Of a DNA stretch of 34,445 bases, positions 25,628 to 33,115 are shown piece after piece. The DNA is from Neokomagataea thailandica NBRC 106555 (lineage in GTDB: Bacteria > Pseudomonadota > Alphaproteobacteria > Acetobacterales > Acetobacteraceae). Positions within the stretch are counted from its first letter, which is position 1, and each line of letters starts with the position of its first letter. Location of the stretch: contig NZ_BCZB01000005.1 of NCBI RefSeq assembly GCF_001598495.1, forward strand, positions 1 to 34,445, given 5' to 3'. A program made the translations under genes and the position numbers. A model generated the notes under the pieces. The model made no database searches and had not been told where the DNA came from. It saw nothing but the letters and a program-made list of their open reading frames with translations.

Positions 25628-25648
25628 AACGCACGTGAACCGTGCGTT
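25628..25648. promoter_or_regulatory. Perfect palindrome upstream of the envelope motor operon
   Basis: AACGCACG-TGAAC-CGTGCGTT, an 8-bp perfect inverted repeat with a five-base loop, lies in the 124-base gap between suhB and the OmpA-like gene, 46 bases before its start codon. No T-run on either strand, so it is either a weak suhB terminator or an operator for the downstream operon. Confidence 0.35.
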
Positions 25649-25706
25649 TGATGCGTGACGTGCTGATATCTCCGCGTCGTTATTCGCCACCCTCTAGGGA
25701 AGATGC

Positions 25707-26540
25707 TTACGCGTCGTCCCGTGTCAGTGCTTCATGCACCAGTTCTTTGAGGGGGGCGTGCATGTTTGCGTTGCCAGCAACGACGATGACGTCATCCGGC
25801 AGGTCATTCAGGTCAATACCGTCTGGGCCGGTGGCGTGACCGCCAGCTTCACGCACGATGAGAAGGCCCGCAGCGCAGTCCCACGGCTTGATGCCGAATT
25901 CCCAGTATCCTTCGTAACGGCCAGCCGCGACCCACGCGAGGTCCAGTGCTGCGGCGCCGAAGCGACGTACACCAGCAACCTTTGGCATCAATGCGGACAG
26001 TACACGTGCGAAAGCCAAGCGGTTTGGACCGCTGACTTTCGCGAATGGGATACCTGTTGCGAAGAGAGCTTCGTTCAGGTTGCGGCGTGCAGAAACGCGG
26101 ATGCGGCGCTCGTTCAAGAACGCGCCTACGCCCTTTTCGGCCCAGAACATTTCGTTAGCAACGGGGTTATACACCACGCCTGCTACGAGTTCGACAGAGC
26201 CGTCAGGATGGCGGCGTTGTAGGCCGATAGAAATCGCCCAGTGCGGGATGCCGTGCAGGAAGTTGGACGTGCCATCGAGTGGGTCAACAACCCAGCGCCA
26301 TGTCCAGTTGTCACCACCGGAGGCACCGCTTTCTTCCATCAGGAAGGCGTAACCCGGGCGAGCACGGGTCAGCTCTTCACGGATAATGTTTTCGGCGCGC
26401 ATGTCAGCTTGAGAGACGAAGTCTCCCGGACCTTTAATGCTGACCTGAAGTTGTTCAACTTCAGAAAAGTCACGCAGGAGGTGACGGGATGCCTTGTGAG
26501 CCGCATTTTGCATCACGGCCATATGCGCAGATAAACGCAT
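25707..26540 (-). CDS. suhB: Inositol-1-monophosphatase family protein SuhB
   Basis: 277 residues. Mg-dependent phosphatase with the full metal site: EES (around residues 69-71), DPLDGTSNF (86-94) and PWDCAAG (around 216-222). E. coli SuhB also joins the rRNA antitermination complex; whether that applies here is unknown. The ATG at 26540 has a strong AAGGAG site. It follows efp by 34 bases and probably shares its transcript. Confidence 0.95.
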   Translation of the reverse strand: MRLSAHMAVMQNAAHKASRHLLRDFSEVEQLQVSIKGPGDFVSQADMRAENIIREELTRARPGYAFLMEESGASGGDNWTWRWVVDPLDGTSNFLHGIPHWAISIGLQRRHPDGSVELVAGVVYNPVANEMFWAEKGVGAFLNERRIRVSARRNLNEALFATGIPFAKVSGPNRLAFARVLSALMPKVAGVRRFGAAALDLAWVAAGRYEGYWEFGIKPWDCAAGLLIVREAGGHATGPDGIDLNDLPDDVIVVAGNANMHAPLKELVHEALTRDDA

Positions 26541-26574
26541 TGTCTTTGAACTCCTTAAGTTCGGTCAGGCGTGA

Positions 26575-27141
26575 TCAGTCTTTAGCGCGTTCGACGTATG
26601 ATGCGTCTTCCGTGCGGACTACGATGCGTTCACCAGCTTCGATGAAAGGCGGTACCAGTGTTTTCACGCCGTTTGCAAGCAGAGCAGGCTTGTAGGATGA
26701 AGATGCTGTTTGGCCTTTAACCACTGGGTCCGCTTCTGCGATTTCAAGCGTGACTTGTGGTGGTAGGGAAACGCCAACGGCATCACCTTCAACTAGCTTC
26801 ACACCGAGCTGCATGTTGTCTTGCAGGAATGGGAGCTGGTCCCCCAGTAGGTCACTTGGCAGCATGACTTGGTCGAATGTTTCTGGGTCCATGAGGACCA
26901 GATTTTCGCCATCCATGTAGGAATAGTTGTAGTCTTTGTCTTCCGTGATCAGACGTTCAACGGAATCAGCGGTGCGCCAGCGTTCGTTGGTTTTGTTGCC
27001 GGTCTTCAGGTCACGCATTTCGACTTGGATGAAAGCGCCGCCTTTACCCGGGGTAATGATCTGCTGCTTTAGAACGGTCCAGCGGCGGCCATCATGCTCG
27101 ATGACTTGGCCGGCGCGGATAAGATTGGCTTGTTGTTTCAT
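26575..27141 (-). CDS. efp: Elongation factor P
   Basis: 188 residues, the standard three-domain length. EF-P rescues ribosomes stalled at polyproline stretches. The tip of domain I reads TPGKGGAF with a lysine at position 33, the residue modified by beta-lysylation. Both modification enzymes, EpmB and EpmA, are encoded just upstream. The Gly after the modified lysine and the absence of an Arg there exclude the rhamnosylated (EarP) class. It is separated from epmB by 132 bases and followed by suhB. Confidence 0.97.
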   Translation of the reverse strand: MKQQANLIRAGQVIEHDGRRWTVLKQQIITPGKGGAFIQVEMRDLKTGNKTNERWRTADSVERLITEDKDYNYSYMDGENLVLMDPETFDQVMLPSDLLGDQLPFLQDNMQLGVKLVEGDAVGVSLPPQVTLEIAEADPVVKGQTASSSYKPALLANGVKTLVPPFIEAGERIVVRTEDASYVERAKD

Positions 27142-27273
27142 GTCTCTGTCCTGATCCCGAAGGAATTGCGTCTTTAATAAAAAGTACGTTGTGAGCCGCT
27201 TCTAGCGCCGCTTTGGGGGGAACGGCAAGGCGGGAGGTTATTTTTCCGGTATCGTTACGCAAACGTGCAGTGT

Positions 27274-28353
27274 TTAGGTGAAGTGGTTGAGTTCCCCATT
27301 AGGAGAACGAACGGCGTTCGGCGTGTTGGGTTCAAGGTAATTGGGGCCGATGGGCACTTTCCCTTTTCCACCCGGAATATCGAGCACATAGGTTGGCCAT
27401 GCAAGGCCAGTTACACGGCCGCGCAAGCGTGAGAGTAGGGCTTGGCCTTCCTCAATGGGGACATGGAAATGTGCCGTTCCGGGGGCGGAGTCGAGGTGAT
27501 GGAGGTAATAAGGCTTGATGCGCGCAGTGACGAGGGCCCGGAGCAAGCCTTCGAGTGTTTCTTCCGTATCGTTCACGCCGCGTAGTAGAACGGATTGCGA
27601 TAAGACAGGAATAGCGCGGGCTAGAATGGAGCGTATGCCGCTACGTGCTTCTGCGGTGAGTTCGCGGGCGTGGTTAATATGCGCGACGAGCCACATGGCG
27701 CGGTCTGTTTCAAGGGCATCCAAGAGTTCCGGCGTTAGTCGTGCGGGGTCTGCGACGGGCACGCGGGAGTGAATACGGATTGTCTCAATATGGGGAATGC
27801 TGGAGAGGGCCGCGATAATATATTTGAGACGGCGCGGAGAGAGCATGAGCGGGTCGCCGCCGGTCAGGATAATTTCGGTTACCTTTGGGTGTTCTGCAAT
27901 CCACGTTAAGGCACGCTCAAGGTCTTGCTCGTTGAGGAGGCCTCCATCGGGGCCGACATGCTCACGGCGGAAGCAAAAACGGCAATAAAGCGGGCAGATC
28001 AGGAGAGGTTTGAGTAGTGCTCGGTCTTCATAGCGATGGACAATGCCGGGGACCGGGGAGAGGGCATCATCGCCAATTGGATCAATATTCTCGTGGGGAA
28101 GTGTGATGGCTTCATGCGCGGTTGGGATGACCTGTCGGCCGATGGGGTCATCGGGGTGGGTTATGAGGTCTTGGAATGCTTTTGGTACGGCAGTTGCGTA
28201 GCGCTCACTAACGCCCTCTAAAGCCGTAGCTTGATCTGGGGGAACGAGCCCTGCTGCGACCAAGTCATCCGTGTTGCGTAAAACGCGTGAGGCGGATTTG
28301 GGCGTGGTGGGGGTAGTGTTGGTGGTGTGTTTGACCCTATCGTGCATGGGCAT
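27274..28353 (-). CDS. epmB: EF-P beta-lysine forming lysine 2,3-aminomutase
   Basis: 359 residues from ATG 28353, which has AGAAGG about eight bases upstream; the open frame begins 13 codons earlier. A radical SAM and PLP enzyme that turns (S)-alpha-lysine into (R)-beta-lysine for EF-P. The CxxxCxxC cluster motif is C120, C124 and C127 in CPLYCRFCFRREH; GGDPL and the C-terminal IPGGKGKVPIGPNY (PLP lysine) match the KamA/EpmB family. Length is near that of E. coli EpmB (342), shorter than clostridial KamA, which supports EpmB. It is divergent from epmA (90 bases apart) and upstream of efp. Confidence 0.92.
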   Translation of the reverse strand: MPMHDRVKHTTNTTPTTPKSASRVLRNTDDLVAAGLVPPDQATALEGVSERYATAVPKAFQDLITHPDDPIGRQVIPTAHEAITLPHENIDPIGDDALSPVPGIVHRYEDRALLKPLLICPLYCRFCFRREHVGPDGGLLNEQDLERALTWIAEHPKVTEIILTGGDPLMLSPRRLKYIIAALSSIPHIETIRIHSRVPVADPARLTPELLDALETDRAMWLVAHINHARELTAEARSGIRSILARAIPVLSQSVLLRGVNDTEETLEGLLRALVTARIKPYYLHHLDSAPGTAHFHVPIEEGQALLSRLRGRVTGLAWPTYVLDIPGGKGKVPIGPNYLEPNTPNAVRSPNGELNHFT

Positions 28354-28443
28354 GGCTCTAGCCTTCTGAGGGGCGGGTCTGCAAGCAATCACGTGTTGCT
28401 GAGGGATGTTTTGTTTGTGTCCCGCTTAATCAAGGATGAAAGA

Positions 28444-29439
28444 ATGTCGGTGACGGCCTTAGACCCAGATCGTATTGCGGAGCGCCTGCCTTTGTTAAAG
28501 CGCCGGATGGAGATGGTGGGGCAGACTCGACGCTTTTTTGAAAACAGGGCGTATCTTGAGGTGGAAACGCCTTATGCGGTGCCTGTGCCGGGGGAGGAGG
28601 TGCATTTGCGCTGTTTCCGCACGATGCTGGAGCGGCCAGATGGTACGTCAGAGGTGCGCTTTCTACATACGAGTCCGGAGTTCGCTATGAAGCGGATTGT
28701 TGCGGCAAGTGGGCAGGCTATCTTCCAGTTGGCGCGTGTGTGGCGGAACGGTGAAGCGAGCCATACGCATCATCCTGAATTTACGATGTTGGAGTGGTAT
28801 CGCCCCGGTGCGGATCTTTCGTCTTTGATGGATGAGACGGAAGCTTATGTGAAGGCACTCCTGCCAGAGACGGTTTGGCGTGATGAGCAGCATATTCCGA
28901 TTCATGTGCCGTTTGAGCGTTTAACCATGCAGGATGCGTTTGCGCGTTATGTTGGTGCGGATCTACTGGGGACGGCAGGGGATGCTGATGCTCTAGCGCA
29001 GCAAGCGCGGGTGGTGTTGCGTGATGGAGAGACGTGGGAAGATCTCTTTTTCCGCCTTCTGCTGGATAAAATTGAGCCTGTGATTGGGCGTGAGCAGCCG
29101 ACATTTCTGACACATTGGCCCGCAGAGCAGGCGGCACTGGCCCGGAAAGATCCGGTAGATTCGCGCGGTGCTTTACGTTTTGAGTTGTATATTGGCGGGA
29201 TTGAGCTTGCGAATGCCTTTGAAGAATTAACAGACCCGGTGGAGCAACGGGCACGGTTTGAGGCGGATCGTTCGCGGCGGGTGGCGTTGACGCCTGAGCA
29301 GGATTGGCCTTTGGATGAAGCGTTTTTGACAGCTTTGGCCGGGATGCCGGAGTGTTCGGGCATTGCATTGGGATTTGACCGTTTAGTGATGTTAGCGACG
29401 GGCGCGCCTGCGCTGCGTGACATTTTGTGGTTGGTATGA
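28444..29439 (+). CDS. epmA: EF-P lysyltransferase (GenX/PoxA)
   Basis: 331 residues from ATG 28444, with AAGGA seven bases upstream. A class II lysyl-tRNA-synthetase-like enzyme without the anticodon-binding domain, which attaches beta-lysine to EF-P. Class II motif 2 is RVWRNGEASHTHHPEFTML (98-116) and motif 3 is GIALGFDRLVML near the end; ELANAFEELTDP is the lysine-binding stretch. The first two conserved residues after MSVTALDP fit family starts. It is transcribed away from epmB. Whether EF-P is also hydroxylated (EpmC) cannot be seen here. Confidence 0.95.
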   Translation: MSVTALDPDRIAERLPLLKRRMEMVGQTRRFFENRAYLEVETPYAVPVPGEEVHLRCFRTMLERPDGTSEVRFLHTSPEFAMKRIVAASGQAIFQLARVWRNGEASHTHHPEFTMLEWYRPGADLSSLMDETEAYVKALLPETVWRDEQHIPIHVPFERLTMQDAFARYVGADLLGTAGDADALAQQARVVLRDGETWEDLFFRLLLDKIEPVIGREQPTFLTHWPAEQAALARKDPVDSRGALRFELYIGGIELANAFEELTDPVEQRARFEADRSRRVALTPEQDWPLDEAFLTALAGMPECSGIALGFDRLVMLATGAPALRDILWLV

Positions 29440-29549
29440 CTGAATGGCAGCTTGCTAGAGTTTAATCCGCAGGCGCGGTCTTTCGCGCTATAGTGTCAGT
29501 TCCTGTATTATCCAGTTCTATACCTATAATCATTGAAGGGTTTGGGGTT

Positions 29550-29984
29550 ATGAAAGTCGCACCATTTCTCGCTGTTGCCGCATTGTTGGGGCTTTCTGCT
29601 TGTGAAGTTCCAACATTGGAACAGCGGAAAGTTTTGGATTCTATGGTCGGTAAAAATGAGGTGGATGTGGTGCGGCAGTTCGGTGTGCCAAGCCGCAGCT
29701 TCCAGACACAGGGCCACTCTTTCCTCGCTTATATACAGAATGCCACAGAATATACCGGTGGCGGCGGCTGGGGCTGGGGAGGTTGGGGCGCGCCAGGCTT
29801 TGGTTATGGTGGTTGGGGCGGCGGCTGGGGCGGTGGTTTTGGCGGCTTTGGCGGTGGTTGGGGGGCGCCGGGTTGGGGGTACGGTGGCTTCCCCGGGACA
29901 GCGTATAATGTAAGTTGCCAAACGACGTTTGAGTTGGTGGCTGGGCGTGTTGTCGGATGGACAATGCGTGGTGACGGTTGCTGA
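29550..29984 (+). CDS. BamE/OmlA-like lipoprotein with Gly/Trp-rich insert
   Basis: 144 residues from ATG 29550. A signal peptide ends in lipobox LSAC (C18). Residues 25-62 (VLDSMVGKNEVDVVRQFGVP, then FLAYI) follow the helix-loop-strand pattern of SmpA/BamE-type proteins. Residues 70-113 are almost only Gly with Trp, Phe, Tyr and the motif GAPG twice. The end (VSCQTTFELVAGRVVGWTM ... GDGC) returns to the strand pattern, with C123 and C144 as a possible disulfide. It looks like an outer-membrane lipoprotein whose domain holds a flexible aromatic Gly-rich loop. A TATAAT at 29525-29530 may be its promoter -10. Function unknown. Confidence 0.7.
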   Translation: MKVAPFLAVAALLGLSACEVPTLEQRKVLDSMVGKNEVDVVRQFGVPSRSFQTQGHSFLAYIQNATEYTGGGGWGWGGWGAPGFGYGGWGGGWGGGFGGFGGGWGAPGWGYGGFPGTAYNVSCQTTFELVAGRVVGWTMRGDGC

Positions 29985-30029
29985 TTCATAATGGCAAGAG
30001 GCCACGAAAAGGTGGTTTGTGGAGAAAAT

Positions 30030-30725
30030 ATGAGCCTGAACGCACGTTTTATTTGGCCTGTTGTTGCTTGTCTTACCTTGGCTGGGTGCCATGGCTGGCA
30101 GCAGAAGAAGATGGTGTTGCCGCACCCGCAAGATAGCTTTCAAACGCGTGGGAATGTGGCCGCGAAATCGATGCCAGATGCTCTGCCGTTGACGCGGTTG
30201 CCTGATATTGACGGCAGGGCGGATAGTCCGGCGGCCTATCGTGCGCCTGCCATGCCGTCTTTTGCGGATCGTCCTTTGCAAGAGAACGTGGAAGCTTCTA
30301 TTGAGCTTGCTGATTATGCTCAGGTTCTGCGTCAAGCTGGTGTGATGCCGTGGTTGAATGGGAATGGCCCATATACCGTTTTTGCAGTGCCGAATGCTGC
30401 GTTGGAACGGTTTGCCGCGCAGACGGGTGGGAGTGTGTCTTCATCATATACGCAAGCACTTCTAGCGAGCATTGCACGTTATACGGTGGTGCAAGGGCAT
30501 TGGGACGAAGCTGCGCTGAGTAAAGCGATGCAGCGCTCACGGCATACAACGATTGCGTTGAAAGCTTTGTCAGGGCAGTGGCTTTATGTGCAAGCCGTGC
30601 CAGAGGGGGGCTTCTCTGTTGGTAATGGGCGTGATCCAGCCGTTCGACTGTGGGGAACGTCGTTCCCGCAATCGAACGGTGTTTTGTACTTCCTACGTGA
30701 TGTTGTAGCGCCTGCCCAACGGTAA
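30030..30725 (+). CDS. Fasciclin-domain lipoprotein
   Basis: 231 residues from ATG 30030 (GGAG six bases upstream); the frame is open 13 codons earlier. The lipobox is LAGC (C20). After a linker, the C-terminal ~145 residues form a fasciclin (FAS1) domain: YAQVLRQAGVMPWLNGNGP, YTVFAVPNAALERFA, IARYTVVQGHWDEAAL and NGVLYFLRDVV. FAS1 domains mediate adhesion or protein-protein contact at the cell surface. It follows the Gly/Trp-rich lipoprotein by 45 bases on the same strand; the two may be cotranscribed. It converges with the ThiE-like gene, with only six bases between stops. Confidence 0.85.
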   Translation: MSLNARFIWPVVACLTLAGCHGWQQKKMVLPHPQDSFQTRGNVAAKSMPDALPLTRLPDIDGRADSPAAYRAPAMPSFADRPLQENVEASIELADYAQVLRQAGVMPWLNGNGPYTVFAVPNAALERFAAQTGGSVSSSYTQALLASIARYTVVQGHWDEAALSKAMQRSRHTTIALKALSGQWLYVQAVPEGGFSVGNGRDPAVRLWGTSFPQSNGVLYFLRDVVAPAQR

Positions 30726-30731
30726 GGCGTT

Positions 30732-31310
30732 TTACGCTGAAATGGCAGTGATGATGGGCTGTAAAGTGTCTGCATCACTGCCATTAAGCGCGATCGTAAT
30801 ATCGAGAAAATCGGCTCCAGCATTTTGTGCGGCAATGGCGGCTTCAGCTGTTGTTACGCCTTCTGCAACGCTCGGTAGTTCGGCAACGCTGCACCACCAT
30901 GTCAGCAAAGCCGTTTCGTGGTGTGGGAACGCAATATAATCCGCGCCGTTTTCTCCAGCCTGCATAGCGTCATCGCGGGTTTGGCAGAACATGCCGATTT
31001 GAAGCGTATCGGCGGCGTGACTGCGCCAATAGGTCAGTGCTTCGTAGGTGCTGACATGAATGCCGTCAGCGCTCTCTAGAAAATGTTTTGGGATTGTGTA
31101 GCTGCTGTCTGATGTGGCGATCATAAGGGCAACATCGTGCTGGTGCAGTTCTTTCAGCAAGCGTTGCAGACTATGCGCGGATAAATCAAAGGTAGAGGGC
31201 AGGCGTAATGCGGTGACTTCCGGGTGCGCAAGCAGTGAGGGAAGGTGCTGGAGGAGAGCGCAGCTTGATGCTGAGGGATTAATGCTCAGATATAGTTCGG
31301 CAGATGGCAT
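30732..31310 (-). CDS. ThiE/TenI-like TIM-barrel protein
   Basis: 192 residues. The strand pattern (ELYLSINP, ALMIATSD, SADGIHVSTYEAL, LQIGMFCQTRDDAMQAGENG, ADYIAFP, EGVTTAEAAIAAQNAGADF) follows the ThiE/TenI superfamily. Compared with true thiamine-phosphate synthases, the phosphate/Mg residues (typically DGVHLGQED and the GGI loop) are changed or missing, so it may be a TenI-like regulator/isomerase or an inactive paralogue. It starts nine bases after an unknown 128-residue protein, with which it is probably cotranscribed. No other thi gene or TPP riboswitch is seen nearby. Confidence 0.65.
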   Translation of the reverse strand: MPSAELYLSINPSASSCALLQHLPSLLAHPEVTALRLPSTFDLSAHSLQRLLKELHQHDVALMIATSDSSYTIPKHFLESADGIHVSTYEALTYWRSHAADTLQIGMFCQTRDDAMQAGENGADYIAFPHHETALLTWWCSVAELPSVAEGVTTAEAAIAAQNAGADFLDITIALNGSDADTLQPIITAISA

Positions 31311-31319
31311 GGTTGTGTC

Positions 31320-31706
31320 TCAGGGTTGTGATGATGAAAAAGGGAGGCTGTTGGGGCGCTGGTTTAAAATACGCCCAGTCCACGAGGGGGCAGAAGAAAG
31401 GGCTTTTATCTGGGCGGAGGTAGTACGGCAGATGACCCACCCGATTCCAGCATTAAGTGCTTGTTGTGCCAGTGCGGCAGAGGCTCCGCAATCGAGGATT
31501 GAAAGAGGGGCTTGATCTCCGACGACCTGTAGCCACCACAGAATACCCAAAGCCGCGCCGCTATGTTCTGGTGCAAGGGCAATCCATGGTTGAGGGTGTT
31601 TTGTTGCGCAGGCTTTCTGCTCATATTGTGACGAAATGGTATAAATAGCCACAGATGATGGCAGTGTGGTGCTTGACGGCAGGGGGAGTTCGGGGTTCTT
31701 CTGCAT
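31320..31706 (-). CDS. Uncharacterised protein upstream of the ThiE-like gene
   Basis: 128 residues from ATG 31706; the frame is open upstream but that part overlaps the divergent gene's leader. I do not recognise a named family. The central part reads like a small alpha/beta domain: SILDCGASAALAQQALNAGIG followed by the strand WVICRTT. It is preceded by ALAPEHSGAALGILWWLQV. There is no signal peptide or membrane helix. The ends are low complexity (Pro/Ser/Thr-rich at the start, Ser-rich at the end). The ribosome site is poor. The tight spacing to the ThiE-like gene suggests a joint role. Confidence 0.55.
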   Translation of the reverse strand: MQKNPELPLPSSTTLPSSVAIYTISSQYEQKACATKHPQPWIALAPEHSGAALGILWWLQVVGDQAPLSILDCGASAALAQQALNAGIGWVICRTTSAQIKALSSAPSWTGRILNQRPNSLPFSSSQP

Positions 31707-31777
31707 AGTGGATATGACTATAAAGGGGTTCCGGCATAATCGGAACGGGCCCCGTGCGGTGGGGAGCGCGCAGCGTT

Positions 31778-31996
31778 TTGAGCGAACAGCCGGATATGCA
31801 AAGCGAGAATGGTGCAATCGAGCGGATCGAAAGTGCGTTTGAGCGTTTGGCCAGTCTCGTTAAGAAGCAGGCGGAAGAGCGAGATGCTTTGGTGCGCTCT
31901 CATGATGACCAGCCAGACATCCAAGAGATTGCGGCCAATATTGATGCCTTATGCGTTAGGATCGAAACTGTTCTTGCGCAGACGGGGGGTGAGTAA
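31778..31996 (+). CDS. DUF4164-like coiled-coil protein upstream of zapA
   Basis: About 72 residues from TTG 31778 (GGGGAG about 12 bases upstream). ATG 31796 (66 residues) or GTG 31754 are alternatives, and the start cannot be settled by eye. The sequence is strongly helical with heptads (RIESAFERLASLVKKQAEERDAL; IQEIAANIDALCVRIETVL). Small coiled-coil proteins (DUF4164) commonly precede zapA in alphaproteobacteria. Its TAA stop directly abuts the zapA ATG, so translation is coupled. It may act with ZapA in division, which is inference. Confidence 0.68.
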   Translation: MSEQPDMQSENGAIERIESAFERLASLVKKQAEERDALVRSHDDQPDIQEIAANIDALCVRIETVLAQTGGE

Positions 31997-32338
31997 ATGG
32001 GGCAAGTTTCTATCCGTTTGAATGGATACACCTATGGCGTTGGCTGTCGGAACGGTGAGGAATCTCACTTGCATGATATGGCGCAGCAGGTGGAAAGTTG
32101 GGTGCAGCGTGCGCGTTCATTCGGCGGGGCGCCAAGCGAAGCGAAGACATTGGTGATGGCTGCTCTATTAATGGCCGACGAAATCCATGATTTGCGGCGT
32201 GATTTGCAGGCGGCAGAAAAGAAGGCTGAAAAAGCAGCGAAGCCTCCGGTTGATGTGGGCGCTCAGGCAAGGAAAGAGCGTTTGTTGGCATTGGCGGAAA
32301 CGGCCGAACATTTTATTGCGCAAGCAGAAAACGATTAA
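31997..32338 (+). CDS. zapA: Cell division protein ZapA
   Basis: 113 residues. The N-terminal globular part VSIRLNGYTYGVGCRNGEE and LHDMAQQVESWVQR is the ZapA head that binds FtsZ; LVMAALLMADEIHDLRRDL leads into the C-terminal dimerisation coiled coil. ZapA bundles FtsZ filaments at mid-cell. It is coupled to the DUF4164-like gene upstream and followed by 6S RNA and fau, the same order as zapA-ssrS-fau in E. coli. Confidence 0.92.
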   Translation: MGQVSIRLNGYTYGVGCRNGEESHLHDMAQQVESWVQRARSFGGAPSEAKTLVMAALLMADEIHDLRRDLQAAEKKAEKAAKPPVDVGAQARKERLLALAETAEHFIAQAEND

Positions 32339-32387
32339 TTTCAGTTTTTTTGCGTTGAAACTCAGAAGAAGGCGGCTCATATAAGCC

Positions 32388-32514
32388 TCGGAGCTGCCTG
32401 GTGCGTCAGGCGAATCAACCCCCGGGCCGATAAGCATTCCTTAGGGAACTGGCTCTGTCGTGGCCCTGGTCACGTTACCCGGTGCCCACCTGCACTTGCA
32501 GGTCTAGGAGGGCT
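32388..32514 (+). ncRNA. ssrS: 6S RNA
   Basis: Between zapA and the 5-formyl-THF cyclo-ligase gene lies a conserved, long hairpin-shaped element of the alphaproteobacterial 6S type. The 5' arm GAGCTGCCTGGTGCGTCAGG pairs with the 3' arm around GCAGGTCTAGGAGGGC. The central part has CCGGGCC...GGGAACTGG and CCCTGGTCACGTTACCCGG, forming the open-complex-like bubble. 6S RNA binds sigma-70 RNA polymerase in stationary phase. A possible promoter is TTGAAA (32355) with TATAAG (32380), spacing 19. Exact ends are approximate (a few bases). Confidence 0.85.
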
Positions 32515-32531
32515 GAAAAAGGCCAACGGCT

Positions 32532-33113
32532 ATGGCGGCTCCACATTCTCTTTCTTTAGAATATCAAAAAGCAACTCTGCGGGCGAGTATGTTGCAACGG
32601 CGACGCGTGGGGATTGATGAAGCGTTGGGCGCTGCTCTGAGAGGGCGCATATTGCAGGCCTTAGATGGCTTAAATGTTCAAACGATTGGTGCCGTTTGGC
32701 CTATGGGGCAAGAAGTGGACTTGCGCCCGATATTCCCCCTTTTGTTAGAAAAAGGGTATAATGTAGCCCTCCCCGAAACGCCTCCGAAGGGCGAACCGCT
32801 CTTGTTCCGGAAATGGTTGCCTGACGTTGCTATGAAAGAAGGGCGTTTTCGCACGCTTTATCCGGATAGTGCTGTCTTGGTTCCAGATCTTTTGCTTGTT
32901 CCGTTATTGGCATTTGACCGGCGGGGATATCGTCTGGGATATGGTGGCGGCTATTATGATAGAACGTTGGCGCGGTTATGTGTGCCAGCATTTGGATTTG
33001 GGGCTGCGTGGCAAGAAGTGCCGGTTGTGCCTACCGGACCTTATGACTGTCCGCTGAGGGGCATTATAACAGAGCGGGACACTATAAGGTCTCGCCTTCG
33101 TGGGAAGGTTTGA
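32532..33113 (+). CDS. fau: 5-formyltetrahydrofolate cyclo-ligase
   Basis: 193 residues. It converts 5-formyl-THF to 5,10-methenyl-THF with ATP. The C-terminal signature GYRLGYGGGYYDRTLAR and the central VPLLAFDRRG are diagnostic; basic N-terminal RASMLQRRR is usual. The AAAAAGG ribosome site lies right at the 3' end of 6S RNA, so the two may be cotranscribed and processed, as in E. coli. Its stop overlaps the possible upstream start of the next gene. Confidence 0.95.
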   Translation: MAAPHSLSLEYQKATLRASMLQRRRVGIDEALGAALRGRILQALDGLNVQTIGAVWPMGQEVDLRPIFPLLLEKGYNVALPETPPKGEPLLFRKWLPDVAMKEGRFRTLYPDSAVLVPDLLLVPLLAFDRRGYRLGYGGGYYDRTLARLCVPAFGFGAAWQEVPVVPTGPYDCPLRGIITERDTIRSRLRGKV

Positions 33114-33115
33114 TT

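Noticed and set aside
29508-30335. 275-codon minus-strand frame opposite the two lipoprotein genes
   Set aside because: Its open length follows from the Gly-rich repeats on the other strand; its composition is unlike a real protein.
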